A stretch of DNA of 41,604 bases from Paraburkholderia fynbosensis (GTDB taxonomy: Bacteria > Pseudomonadota > Gammaproteobacteria > Burkholderiales > Burkholderiaceae): assembly GCF_902859935.1 (NCBI RefSeq), contig NZ_CADIKI010000037.1:1-41604 (forward strand), in the 5' to 3' direction. The position numbers were made by a program, and so were the translations under genes. Every line of letters starts with the position of its first letter. The stretch's first letter is position 1. Below the pieces are notes generated by a model that worked only from the letters and a program-made list of their open reading frames with translations, searched no databases and was not told where the DNA came from. Of this stretch, positions 1-8,021 are shown one piece after another.

Positions 1-1
1 G

Positions 2-355
2 ACCGACATCATTCAGTTGCATTGGTACTCTGACGGTGGTGATCCTGAGAACACGTGGGGCGTGACGGGCACGAACTACAACGTTCTGAAGTCCTTGCAC
101 GATGCATACAATCTCCCGATCATGTTCACGGAGCTCGGCGTCAACACCGACTTCACCACCGCACAAGCACAGGAGTACATCGCCAAGACGATTCCTGAAC
201 TCGTCGCGGCCAAAGCCACGTACAACGTGATCGGCTTCAACTGGTACGAACTGTACGATGACCCGACCGGCAATTACGGCATTCTGACGAGCAGCGCCGG
301 GCAGAAGCCGATTTATACGGCCATCAAACAGGCCGTCGCTGCGGCGGCCAAGTAA
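2..355 (+). CDS. Glycoside hydrolase, C-terminal part (clan A-like), cut by window edge
   Basis: The reading frame is open from base 2 and ends with TAA at 353-355, so only the last 117 or so residues are present. The segment IQLHWYSDGGDP followed by IMFTELGVNTDF looks like the late strands of a (beta/alpha)8 barrel. The Glu in FTELG sits where clan-A glycosidases carry the catalytic nucleophile, and GFNWYELYDDP resembles the final barrel strand. It probably hydrolyses a polysaccharide outside the cytoplasm, but the substrate cannot be read from this fragment. The start and any signal peptide lie outside the window. The window also ends inside the 5' part of another gene that enters a glycosidase-like domain, so the two may be paralogues. 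Clan assignment is by motif only. Confidence 0.65.
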   Translation, partial: TDIIQLHWYSDGGDPENTWGVTGTNYNVLKSLHDAYNLPIMFTELGVNTDFTTAQAQEYIAKTIPELVAAKATYNVIGFNWYELYDDPTGNYGILTSSAGQKPIYTAIKQAVAAAAK

Positions 356-368
356 GCAGGGCCATGGT

Positions 369-395
369 CCGGTTGTGCGCGGGCGGCGCAACCGG
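369..395 (+). terminator. Hairpin after the glycosidase gene
   Basis: CCGGTT and AACCGG pair around an inner GCGC/GCGC stem with a two-base bulge, 13 bases after the stop codon. There is no T-run behind it, so it may be a weak or Rho-assisted terminator or a 3' stabilising hairpin. Confidence 0.3.
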
Positions 396-984
396 ATTGA
401 ATGATAGGGGTAAGCCGTTCGCAGGGCTCCGTCGAAATACTGATGTTCTAGTGAGGCACGCGTGCTTGAACGGCTACATTGTCCGCAGGAAATGAACCTG
501 ACCTGAGTGCGCTAGTACATCGCCTATCCGCTTGGCTTGCGTCATCTCGATGAATGGAATGTACGCGTCCCGCCCGTGAGCGTGAGAACAAAGGAAGTTG
601 GATCCTCACGGGCCAACGCCATCGATGTGCCGACGTGGAAAACATGAGTCCTCGCAAGTAACCGGAGTACTCGTGAACCGGCAGATCAGACGGGCGCAGT
701 CTTTTAGTACCCGTTACGCCGGCGCGTTCCTGCGACCAACCGGTCGGTGACAGACACGACGCTGTTATTCGAATGCAGGTCAATTCCGCTATATTTCATT
801 ACACCCTCCCTCCGGTTAAAGCTGTTGGCAAACTCACGTTTTAAGTCCGAAGCTTCCATCACCGCAGTCTATCTGGCTGCAACAAGCTGGATAGAGTGCA
901 GCCATCCATCCGTCCGTCACACCACAGGAAAAGCCAGGCGCAAAAGGAACGCGTTCATATTAGAAACGATGACCGAACATGGGA
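396..984. other. No recognisable gene
   Basis: About 590 bases with only short, overlapping open frames on both strands and no ribosome-binding site or familiar protein motif. It probably contains decayed sequence, because the neighbouring chemotaxis receptor gene is already broken. Confidence 0.5.
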
Positions 985-2091
985 TTGCGGTCGATCATTC
1001 GACATCGACGATGTGTACCACTTGCCTGCGGATTTCATGGTCCAGGACGAACGTGCGAGGCTTCGACCTCGTGGGGCGGGCGTTGGCCGGTGACAACTTT
1101 CCTTCGTTCTACGGCTGGCGAGAATGTTGGCATGCTTCGCGTTGTCCGAGTGTTGCGTTACGGTAGACGTAAGTTGCTCCATACTGGCCGCCGTCTGCTC
1201 GAGGGAGGCGGCCTGCTCTTCGGTCCGCTGTGAAAGCTCCAGGTTGCCGGCAGCGATCTGGCTGCTCGCAGTGGCAATCGAGTCCGCTGAGACCTTGATG
1301 GCACTCATCGTGCTGGTGAGCTGGTCCCGCATGCGCTTCATCGCGTACAAAAGACTGCTTCTATCGTGGCGGGCCGTTTCAACGACCATTGACAGGTCGT
1401 TATGGCAATCCGCGCCGCGATTTCGCTGCATATTCGAGCTCGCCACCTAGTGAGCGGCGCAGACCACGGTTCACGTAAACAACCACTGCAGCGAGAATGA
1501 TGCCCGCGAAGGCAAGAATGATGGTGCCTGATACAGGGACCTGATGAATGCCGCATCAATGTCGTCAATGCAGGCGCCCGTAAGCAAGGTCCAACCCCAC
1601 GGCTTGTATGCCGCCGCGTACGATAACTTCGGTGCATCGTCCTGGGACGCCGGGCTTCGGCCAAACGTACGTCAGAAATCCGCGGCCTTCCGCTTGGGCA
1701 AGCCTGACGCCATCGGCCCACATATAGACGCCATTTTTGTCATGCACGTCCCTGGCGCTCTTGTTCTCCATCTTCGGCATAAAGGCATGCATCAGGATAT
1801 TCGTCAGCATCCGTGATCGTAAAGTAGCCGGATTCACCATAGCGCATGGCGCGGACCCTCTCGAGCGCTCCTTCTGAGCATCGGTCGGCTCGTCCTGCCG
1901 GCTGCGGCCTGGTCCGCGTAGTCCTTAACCACGCCAAGAGCACTGTCCGTGACCTGCTTGAGCGCCGCCTGGCGTTCCGTGAAACGTATCGTGCTCATTT
2001 GATATGCGTTGAAAGCGGATAGTGCGACCAGACACAGCAATCTCGCGACAAGGGGAATCCAAAGCCGCTTGCTGAAAGATAGTTTCCACAC
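985..2091 (-). pseudogene. Decayed methyl-accepting chemotaxis protein with a single Cache domain
   Basis: Pieces of one receptor follow each other in order on the minus strand but in different frames. First comes an N-terminal membrane segment after a GTG at 2091 (SKRLWIPLVARLLCLVAL). Then comes a Cache-type sensor domain (RAMRYGESGYFTI, later GFLTYVWPKPG and GACIDDIDAAF). A second membrane segment (TIILAFAGIILAAVVVYVNRGL) is followed by the start of the signalling domain (ELSQRTEEQAASLEQTAASM). Frame changes are needed near 1890, 1830, 1600, 1450 and 1110. The conserved hairpin tip and the methylation region beyond QTAASMEQLTSTV are missing or unreadable after about 985. An intact receptor would need about 520 residues. 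Function is lost; it once sensed small ligands in the periplasm. Confidence 0.8.
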
Positions 2092-2261
2092 TCAAATTCC
2101 CCGTTTAACTGGAATTCTTGGTTGAATATGGTCCACGGTGGCTTACGGCTCGCTAAGCTGGCTTATGGCCCAGCATTTTCGAACCGCAGGCGTCAAAATT
2201 GACGCACGGCGCTAGCGGTTACTGGGCACCCCAGGTACCAGCCAGATTAGACGTAAAGCTG

Positions 2262-2288
2262 AAAAAAGCCCGTCCAAACGGACGGGCC
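2262..2288 (-). terminator. Intrinsic terminator of the 2493-3650 porin
   Basis: GCCCGTCC (2268-2275) pairs perfectly with GGACGGGC (2280-2287) around a four-base loop. Six As at 2262-2267 become the U-run when transcribed leftward. It lies about 205 bases after the porin stop codon. Confidence 0.85.
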
Positions 2289-2492
2289 AAAATATTTCCT
2301 CGGGGAAAGTCGCGCGGTCGCAAGCATCAGCGGCCTCTCGCTTCGCCTTTACTGGACCATAGACACCTTTTCGTCTGGACCCGGGACGACGGTCCCGACA
2401 CATCTGGAGGCACCCATTCTGAATGGAGCGGGCCCAGATGAATCTGTGCAGAGGTTAATTCGCTGGCGCAACCGGTTCCGCTTGAGGGCTCC

Positions 2493-3650
2493 TTAGAACC
2501 GTGTGCGCATCCCCACCGTCGCCACCACCTGATTGGCGGTCGAGGATGCACCACCCGCGGTATTGATGAATGCGACGAACTGGTTGCCGATCGCGTGCTG
2601 GTACATTGCTTCCGCGTAGACATCGGTGCGCTTCGACAGCGAGTACACCGCCTGGGCGTTGACCTGATTCCACTTCGGATCAGCGCCGTACGTCGTCGTG
2701 CCGTTCAGGTGAGCGTCGGTGTAGGTGTCGGTGATACCGAGGCTGACGGCCCGTGTCAGTGCATATTTTGCGTTCAGTTCGTAGTTATCGAAACGCATCG
2801 AGCCATTGTTCAGGCCAAACGAATTGGTGCCCTGGAAATGGCTGTTCGTATAGACGAAGCCGACCACCGCCGGGCCGAAGGAGTAGTTCAAGCCTGCGCC
2901 GAACGTGCGCTGGACGTTCGACCCGAGCGCGAAGCCGCCAGTGCCGTTCGCGGTCGATTCCTTGAGGTCCACGGTGCCAGGTGCGGTGTTGTCGGTGCCG
3001 CCGGACGAGCCGTTGATCTGCAGGTAGCCCGCGGCGACATTCAACGGACCATGGCTATAGCTTGCACCGGCGCTGTAAGCACGGTTAACGGCGAAACTTG
3101 TGCTGTTCGAAAACGCGTACATGCCGCCGAAGTTCAGCCCCGCATAGTTGTTGCTCATGTACTTGACGGCATTGCTGAAGCGCAACGAGTGGTTCAGGTT
3201 GTCGTTGTCGAACGGGTGAGCAAAACCCGTGTCGCCGAACGTGCCGGCCGTACCGGACAGAGGAGCCACGAAGTCGACCAGCGAGTCGTATTGACGACCC
3301 ACTGTCACCGTGCCGAACTGGCTGCTGCTCAGGCCAACATAGGCCTGACGACCAAACATCCGGCTGTCCTGGCCGAGCTTGCCGTTTTGCACGTTGAAAC
3401 CATTCTCGAGCACGAAAATCGCCTTCAGGCCACCACCGAGATTTTCTGCGCCGCGCAGGCCGAACCGGCTGCCATTGATGTTGCCACTCGTTGCCTGAAA
3501 CAGGGCACCCTGCCCCTTGACGTTGTTGGTATACATCAGGCCGGCGTCAATCAGGCCGTAAAGCGTGACCGAACTCTGTGCGTGGGCGGCCGATGCGGCA
3601 AGTGCTGCGGAGATGGCGACAGCGACGGGGATCTTTTTCAGAGACTTCAT
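2493..3650 (-). CDS. Gram-negative porin, OmpC-like (Burkholderia type)
   Basis: A 385-residue outer membrane porin. The ATG at 3650 has a GGAG seven bases upstream and opens a Sec signal peptide (MKSLKKIPVAVAISAALAAS, cleaved after AHA). The mature protein starts with QSSVTLYGLIDAG, the usual first beta strand of trimeric porins in this family. GLRGAENLGGGLKAIFVLEN and the loop-3-type segment with FGRQAYVGLSS are typical. The chain ends in VGMRTRF with the C-terminal Phe needed for BAM-dependent insertion. It lets small hydrophilic solutes cross the outer membrane. It is a single-gene unit with its own terminator at 2262-2288. The family does not give substrate specificity. Confidence 0.93.
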   Translation of the reverse strand: MKSLKKIPVAVAISAALAASAAHAQSSVTLYGLIDAGLMYTNNVKGQGALFQATSGNINGSRFGLRGAENLGGGLKAIFVLENGFNVQNGKLGQDSRMFGRQAYVGLSSSQFGTVTVGRQYDSLVDFVAPLSGTAGTFGDTGFAHPFDNDNLNHSLRFSNAVKYMSNNYAGLNFGGMYAFSNSTSFAVNRAYSAGASYSHGPLNVAAGYLQINGSSGGTDNTAPGTVDLKESTANGTGGFALGSNVQRTFGAGLNYSFGPAVVGFVYTNSHFQGTNSFGLNNGSMRFDNYELNAKYALTRAVSLGITDTYTDAHLNGTTTYGADPKWNQVNAQAVYSLSKRTDVYAEAMYQHAIGNQFVAFINTAGGASSTANQVVATVGMRTRF

Positions 3651-4434
3651 TAACAGCTCCAGCGTGTAGGAATGGAAAAACACCGCGCCGCGAGTATAAG
3701 AGTGCAGATGAAGATCTCGCGCATGGGGCGGCGCAAGGTTCTGTTCCACATTACTGCGACAACCGTCATAAATCTGCAACGATTCAGGCGTGGTACCGGG
3801 TGGCTAAGCGCAGCAATGCCGCCTCCCGATTCTTGAGCGGGTGTTTACGTTGCATTCAAGCAACGCCATAGCATCGCGTTGACTAGGCGTTCTCTCGCCA
3901 CCGTATAAGCGCTGTTGCACAGAGGGCTGGCCGGCGGCCCGCATTTCTTGCATCGTCGATGTGCCACGAGAGAGGCGTCGATGCGTCAACAGCCCCGCCA
4001 ATGCATCGCGTACGTGATCGGACCGGTTATACACCGTTCATGTTGAGCCCCGTGGGTAGCCCGCGCGACGTCGACACAGAGGCCTCTGAAAGGCCCCTCT
4101 GCCTGCGACGTGCCGCTGCAAGCGCCCGGCATCACCCCGTCTTCACAGAAAACCTGTGGGCATGCATACCGCTACCAGAGCGAGTCTCGTAAATCGGCAT
4201 TGGGCTCATCGGATACTCGCAGAATCGTCGTTGAATAGCATCTGAAATACGCGAATGCGACACAACGACCTTCGTTTATCTCGCAAGTGGCGCGGACCGT
4301 GGTGTGAACGACCGGTATGGCGCGACGTTGGGACATTTTAGGAAAGCAACTGAGAGGCAGTAGCGGGTCCAGCCTGTGCGAAAACGCACGCTGATCGCCT
4401 AAACTGAAGTAACGCATTCAGGTCGGGCGGGCAC
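3651..4434. other. Intergenic region upstream of the porin; no gene seen
   Basis: About 780 bases between the porin start and the IS1182-type transposase. Open frames are short and look random. A short hairpin with GTGCG/CGCAC arms around AAAA lies at 4376-4389, just before the transposase, and may belong to the left end of that element. The porin promoter must lie near 3660-3800 but no box could be fixed. Confidence 0.45.
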
Positions 4435-5617
4435 ATGAAGCGATTCGTTGAAGGCGAAGACCGTAAGCAAGCTGTTTTGCTGGGAGGACTATGTGTCCGA
4501 CGACAATCCAGTGCGCGTTGTCGACGTCTTTGTCGATGAGCTCGATCTTCATGATCTCGGCTTTGACGGAACCGCTCCAGCAACGACGGGACGCCCCTCA
4601 TATCATCCATCTGTACTGGTAAAGATTTACATCTTCGGTTACCTGAGCCGCATTGAGTCGAGTCGGCGTCTGCAGCGTGAGACTCAACGCAACATTGAGC
4701 TCATGCGGCTAACAGGGCGCCTCTCACCGGATTCCAAGACTATTGCCGACTTTCGCCGTGACAACAGCGAAGCGATCCGCAATGTATGCCGGCAATTCAT
4801 CGTGTTGTGCCGTAACCTTGACCTGTTCTCAAAGACGATTGTGGCGATTGACGGCAGCAAGTTCAAAGCCGTCCACAATCGTGATCGCAATTTCACGAGT
4901 GGTAAGGTCCAGGCACGCATGCAGCGGATTGGTGAGAGCATCGCGCGTTACCTTGCGGCAATGGAGACAGCGGACCGGACGCAATCCGATGTCGCCGAGG
5001 CGAAGACGAGCCGTATCGGCGACAAGATCAAGAAGCCCAGGCAGCAGATGCAAGACCTCAAGGCAATGGAGCAGCGACTGCGCGCCGCACCCGATGGACA
5101 GGTCTCGCTGACTGATCCGGACGCGCGCTCCATGGCCACCAGCGGTCGGGGAACACGGATGGTTGGCTACAACGTTCAGACCGCCGTTGACGTCACGTCG
5201 CATCTGATCGTGGCACATGAGGTTACGAATCTTGGCAATGATTGCAACCAGTTATCGACCATGGCCGGGCAGGCGCGAGCGGCTACCCGCATCGAAAATC
5301 TGACCGTTGTTGCTGACCTGGGTCATTTCAAGGGCGAAGAAATCCTGAAATGCGATGAGGCGGGTATTGCGGCGTTCGTTCCGAAACCAATGACGTCGGG
5401 CAGTAAGGCGGATGGGTACTTCGGCAAGCAGGACTTTGTCTACGTTGCCGAAGATGATGAGTACCGTTGCCCCGCGCAACAGCGGCTCACCTGGCGCGTC
5501 ACAAACATCGAGCACGGGATGACGCTGCATTGCCACTCGAGTTCGGCTTGTGCTACCTGCGCAATCAGAAAGCAATGCACATCGGGAAGCAGGCCCGCCG
5601 GATAAAGCGCTGGGAGC
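4435..5617 (+). pseudogene. IS1182-family transposase, frameshifted and truncated
   Basis: The ATG at 4435 opens MKRFVEGEDRKQAVLL, the usual N-terminus of IS1182-type transposases. The rest of the protein (DYVSDDNPVRVVDVFVDELD onward) lies one frame over from about 4490, so the N-terminus is frameshifted. Conserved blocks follow: TGRPSYHPSVLVKIYIFGYL, TIADFRRDN, VVAIDGSKFKAV with the first catalytic Asp, GYNVQTAVD, and VVADLGHFKGEEI with the second. The C-terminal zinc-like CPAQQRLTWR and CAIRKQC segments are present. The frame then shifts to RIKRWEH and the sequence switches at about 5617 into an IS6-type transposase. The last 100 or so residues, including the catalytic Glu region, are missing. 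The element cannot move by itself. Confidence 0.85.
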
Positions 5618-5869
5618 ACTGAACAACATCGTCGAGCAGGGTCATCGGGCGATCAAACGACGAACCAGGCCCATGATGGGCTTCAAGGTTTTCCGGTGTG
5701 CCCGCATCATCCTTTCACGCATTGAGACGATGCATATGATCAGGAACGGCCAGATGAAGGACAGCGGCGTCCCCCGAGCCGCCGGCGATCAATTCTATTC
5801 GTTTGTGGCGTAAGGAGTCCTTGTCATTGCGGAACTTTTTTGCCTTGCCAATCTTATCGCGACACAACC
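5618..5869 (+). mobile_element. IS6-family 3' fragment: transposase C-terminus and terminal repeat
   Basis: From about 5618 the plus strand reads LNNIVEQGHRAIKRRTRPMM, then the FRCARIILSRIETMHMIRNGQ block, ending at TAA 5811-5813. This is the C-terminal part of an IS6-family transposase, with the catalytic Glu in VEQ. About 45 bases later the sequence CTTATCGCGACACAACC ends at about 5869. Its complement begins GGTTGTGTCGCG, matching the end of the IS6 copy at 15898, so it is probably the right terminal repeat. The 5' two-thirds of the element are absent, because the fragment joins directly to the truncated IS1182 transposase. Confidence 0.75.
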
Positions 5870-6058
5870 GTAGGCCACATACCACCGCACACACAGCAGG
5901 ATCACGTCCAGCGGATAGTGCAGGCGTTTGAGTACATTCGCTACGCCAGCAGGCAGGGCTTTTCTCGCAGTCGCAGTCCGCATTCTTCATATCACGCTTC
6001 ACTTCAGGAAAATATCCGCCTGGATTTTACTCCCGCATCCGTAGCGCGACACAACCGC
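5870..6058 (-). mobile_element. IS6-family 5' fragment, opposite orientation
   Basis: The minus strand between about 5985 and 5870 reads LPAGVANVLKRLHYPLDVIL followed by LCVRWYVAYG, the N-terminus of an IS6-type transposase. It stops exactly where the terminal repeat of the neighbouring IS6 fragment begins. At 6047-6058 the sequence GCGACACAACC (complement GGTTGTGTCGC) looks like this copy's left end, 55 bases downstream of the amiR stop. Two IS6 ends therefore meet here in opposite orientation. Confidence 0.65.
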
Positions 6059-6112
6059 ATAACGCGCGGCCGACGGCGACACGCGTCGCACCAACAACGT
6101 GACAATACCCTC

Positions 6113-6754
6113 TCACCTGCCAAACGACAGGATGTCGTTCGCGTTGATGATCGCCGACGCGATCTCTTCGACCGTCATGCGTTTGGCCATCGCCTGCTCT
6201 CGGATGATCCGGTAGGCCTCGGTCTTGTCCACGCCCCGCTGCCGGCAAAGGATATCCTGTGCGTCGGCGATCTTGCGAGCACCGCCAAGCTTTTCCTCGA
6301 GCCGCAGGACGCGCCTCTTCAGCTTTTTCGTGTGCGCGCCGATTTCGCGCCCAACGACGAGCGCGCTCAACAAGCCGAACGAACGGATCGGCGAAGCGAC
6401 GACTGCCTTCGCGCCGATACGCAATACCGCCTCGATGACGGTCGGATTCTCGTAATTGATGACGGCAATCGACGGCGGAGCGTCTTCGGCCGCGCACCAG
6501 TCGTAGGCGAGATTGAGCATGTCGGGGAAAAGAGCGACGAAGACCACCTCGCTGCCTTCCGGCGGCGCCGGCAACGGCGGCCAGAAAGCCTGCACCTGGC
6601 AGCCTATGCGTTGAAGTTGCTGCGTCAGCTGTGCGCCGTCATGATCGTTCGGGTGGAAAACGCAGACGCGCAGCGAGCGAAGATCCCTGAGGAGATGAGA
6701 AACAGGCCTGACCCGCTCGGGCTCGCCCAGAGAACGCTTGACTTCGTCGCTCAT
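6113..6754 (-). CDS. amiR: AmiR-like ANTAR antitermination regulator
   Basis: A 213-residue homologue of AmiR, the RNA-binding antiterminator of the amidase operon. Residues about 25-140 form a receiver-like domain without clear phosphorylation residues (SLRVCVFHPNDHDG, later IAVINYENPT and GAKAVVASPIRSFG). Residues about 145-208 are a coiled coil and ANTAR domain (KKLKRRVLRLEEKLGGARKI, DAQDILCRQRGVDKTEAYRI, then EEIASAIINAND). The ATG at 6754 has GGAGAG upstream and lies 16 bases after amiC, consistent with co-translation. In Pseudomonas, AmiC holds AmiR inactive until an amide binds, and free AmiR then stops leader termination. Candidate RNA targets are seen upstream of amiE (11714-11793) and of the divergent permease (11964-12039). 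No amiS-type channel gene follows; IS remnants begin at once. Confidence 0.92.
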   Translation of the reverse strand: MSDEVKRSLGEPERVRPVSHLLRDLRSLRVCVFHPNDHDGAQLTQQLQRIGCQVQAFWPPLPAPPEGSEVVFVALFPDMLNLAYDWCAAEDAPPSIAVINYENPTVIEAVLRIGAKAVVASPIRSFGLLSALVVGREIGAHTKKLKRRVLRLEEKLGGARKIADAQDILCRQRGVDKTEAYRIIREQAMAKRMTVEEIASAIINANDILSFGR

Positions 6755-6770
6755 GCCATGCTCTCCAACA

Positions 6771-7907
6771 TCATCGGGCTGACCAGTCGCCAAGTGCGTG
6801 CGCAACGAGGTAGGGGTCGGGCCGCACCGCTGCCCCCGCTTCCTGCTCGATGGTGAATTCCCCCCTTCGATCGACTCGGCCGATGCGTGGATGCAGCCAC
6901 GTATGATGCGTCGAAGCATCGACGCGCACCCGTCCCTGTGGCGCGTCGAATTCGCTGCCGAGCAATTGGGGCATCAACGCTTCGATGTCGGCGCTGCCGG
7001 CCGCACGCATCGCGCGAGCCATCAGATGAACCTGAAAGTACGCTGCCTCCCAACTGGCGTTAGGAATCACTTCGGGCCCGAATGCTTGCGCGAATTTCTC
7101 CACGCACGCGTAATTGGCCTCCGACCCGATCGAGCGGAAATAGGGTGCGGCCGTAATATGGCCACAGGCAATTTCCGCTCCCATCTGCGCGACCTCGACT
7201 TCGGACGTGGTCAGGCTCGCGATTGGCATGGTTGTCGGATCGAAACCTGCGCGTGCGTAGGCGCGATAGAAGTGCTGGGTCGCGCTGCCGACCACCGTCG
7301 AAAATATGAAATCCGGACGCGTCTTGCCGATGTCTTCGATGACATCGGCGAAATCCATCTCGGTCGCACCAAGACGAACGTAGCGCTCACCTAATTTCGC
7401 GCCACCCGGCCGCTGCATGACAAGGTCGGACATAATGCGATTCGACTCGTACGGGTAGATGTAATTCGATCCGACCATATACACACGCGGGCCGAACTGC
7501 GACGTCATGAAGTTGGCCAGTTGCACGCTGTTCTGGTTCGGCGCAGCGCCGGTATAGATGAGGTTCTCCGAAAATTCGAAACCCTCGTAGAGCGTCGCGT
7601 AGAAGAGCAAGCGGTTCCAGCGTTCGACGATCGGCAATACGGCCTTGCGTGTGCTCGACATATAGCAGCCGAAGATCACCGGCACGTCATCTTCGAGAAT
7701 GAGCCTCTCGGCAAGCGCCCGGTACCTCACAGGATCGGACTGCGGGTCGTAGCGGATCGGCACCACTTCGCGTCCGTCGATGCCACCCGCGTCGTTGATC
7801 TCGCGTATCGCGAACAGAGTTGCATAGAGTTGCGACAATTCAATTGCCGACGTGACGCCGGTTTCGGAATACAACACGCCTACTTTTATTGGCTCTGTCT
7901 GTGTCAC
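6771..7907 (-). CDS. amiC: AmiC-like amide-sensing negative regulator
   Basis: A 378-residue type-1 periplasmic-binding-protein fold like AmiC, the cytoplasmic amide sensor. KVGVLYSETGVTSAIELSQL opens the first lobe. GCYMSSTRKAVLPIVERWNR, YEGFEFSENLIYTGAAPNQN, VGSNYIYPYESNRIM, STVVGSATQHFYRAYARAGF, IASLTTSEVEVAQMG and APQGRVRVD follow the AmiC pattern closely, ending PDPYLVAHALGDWSAR. There is no signal peptide, as expected for an AmiR-binding partner. The frame is open up to 8021, but homology begins at TEPIKVGV, so the GTG at 7907 is chosen; its ribosome-binding site is poor. It would bind AmiR and release it when an amide is bound. It lies between the VWA gene and amiR in the same operon. 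Confidence 0.92.
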   Translation of the reverse strand: MTQTEPIKVGVLYSETGVTSAIELSQLYATLFAIREINDAGGIDGREVVPIRYDPQSDPVRYRALAERLILEDDVPVIFGCYMSSTRKAVLPIVERWNRLLFYATLYEGFEFSENLIYTGAAPNQNSVQLANFMTSQFGPRVYMVGSNYIYPYESNRIMSDLVMQRPGGAKLGERYVRLGATEMDFADVIEDIGKTRPDFIFSTVVGSATQHFYRAYARAGFDPTTMPIASLTTSEVEVAQMGAEIACGHITAAPYFRSIGSEANYACVEKFAQAFGPEVIPNASWEAAYFQVHLMARAMRAAGSADIEALMPQLLGSEFDAPQGRVRVDASTHHTWLHPRIGRVDRRGEFTIEQEAGAAVRPDPYLVAHALGDWSAR

Positions 7908-8021
7908 AGTCGTATGCGCCCTTGTTCGGTATATCGGAGTCGGGCGAAGAAGGCCAAGGCTCCATCCTACTTCGCCAAAAAAAACAGGGAACGCGGCCCG
8001 CCCTCGTGCCGCGCGGTCCAA

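Noticed and set aside
2595..3653. Long plus-strand frame of 352 codons
   Set aside because: It is antisense to the porin gene, Arg/Val-rich with no family motif, and arises from GC-rich codon use in the real gene.
5840..6856. Plus-strand frame of 338 codons
   Set aside because: Covers amiR in antisense and crosses an IS boundary; no recognisable protein.
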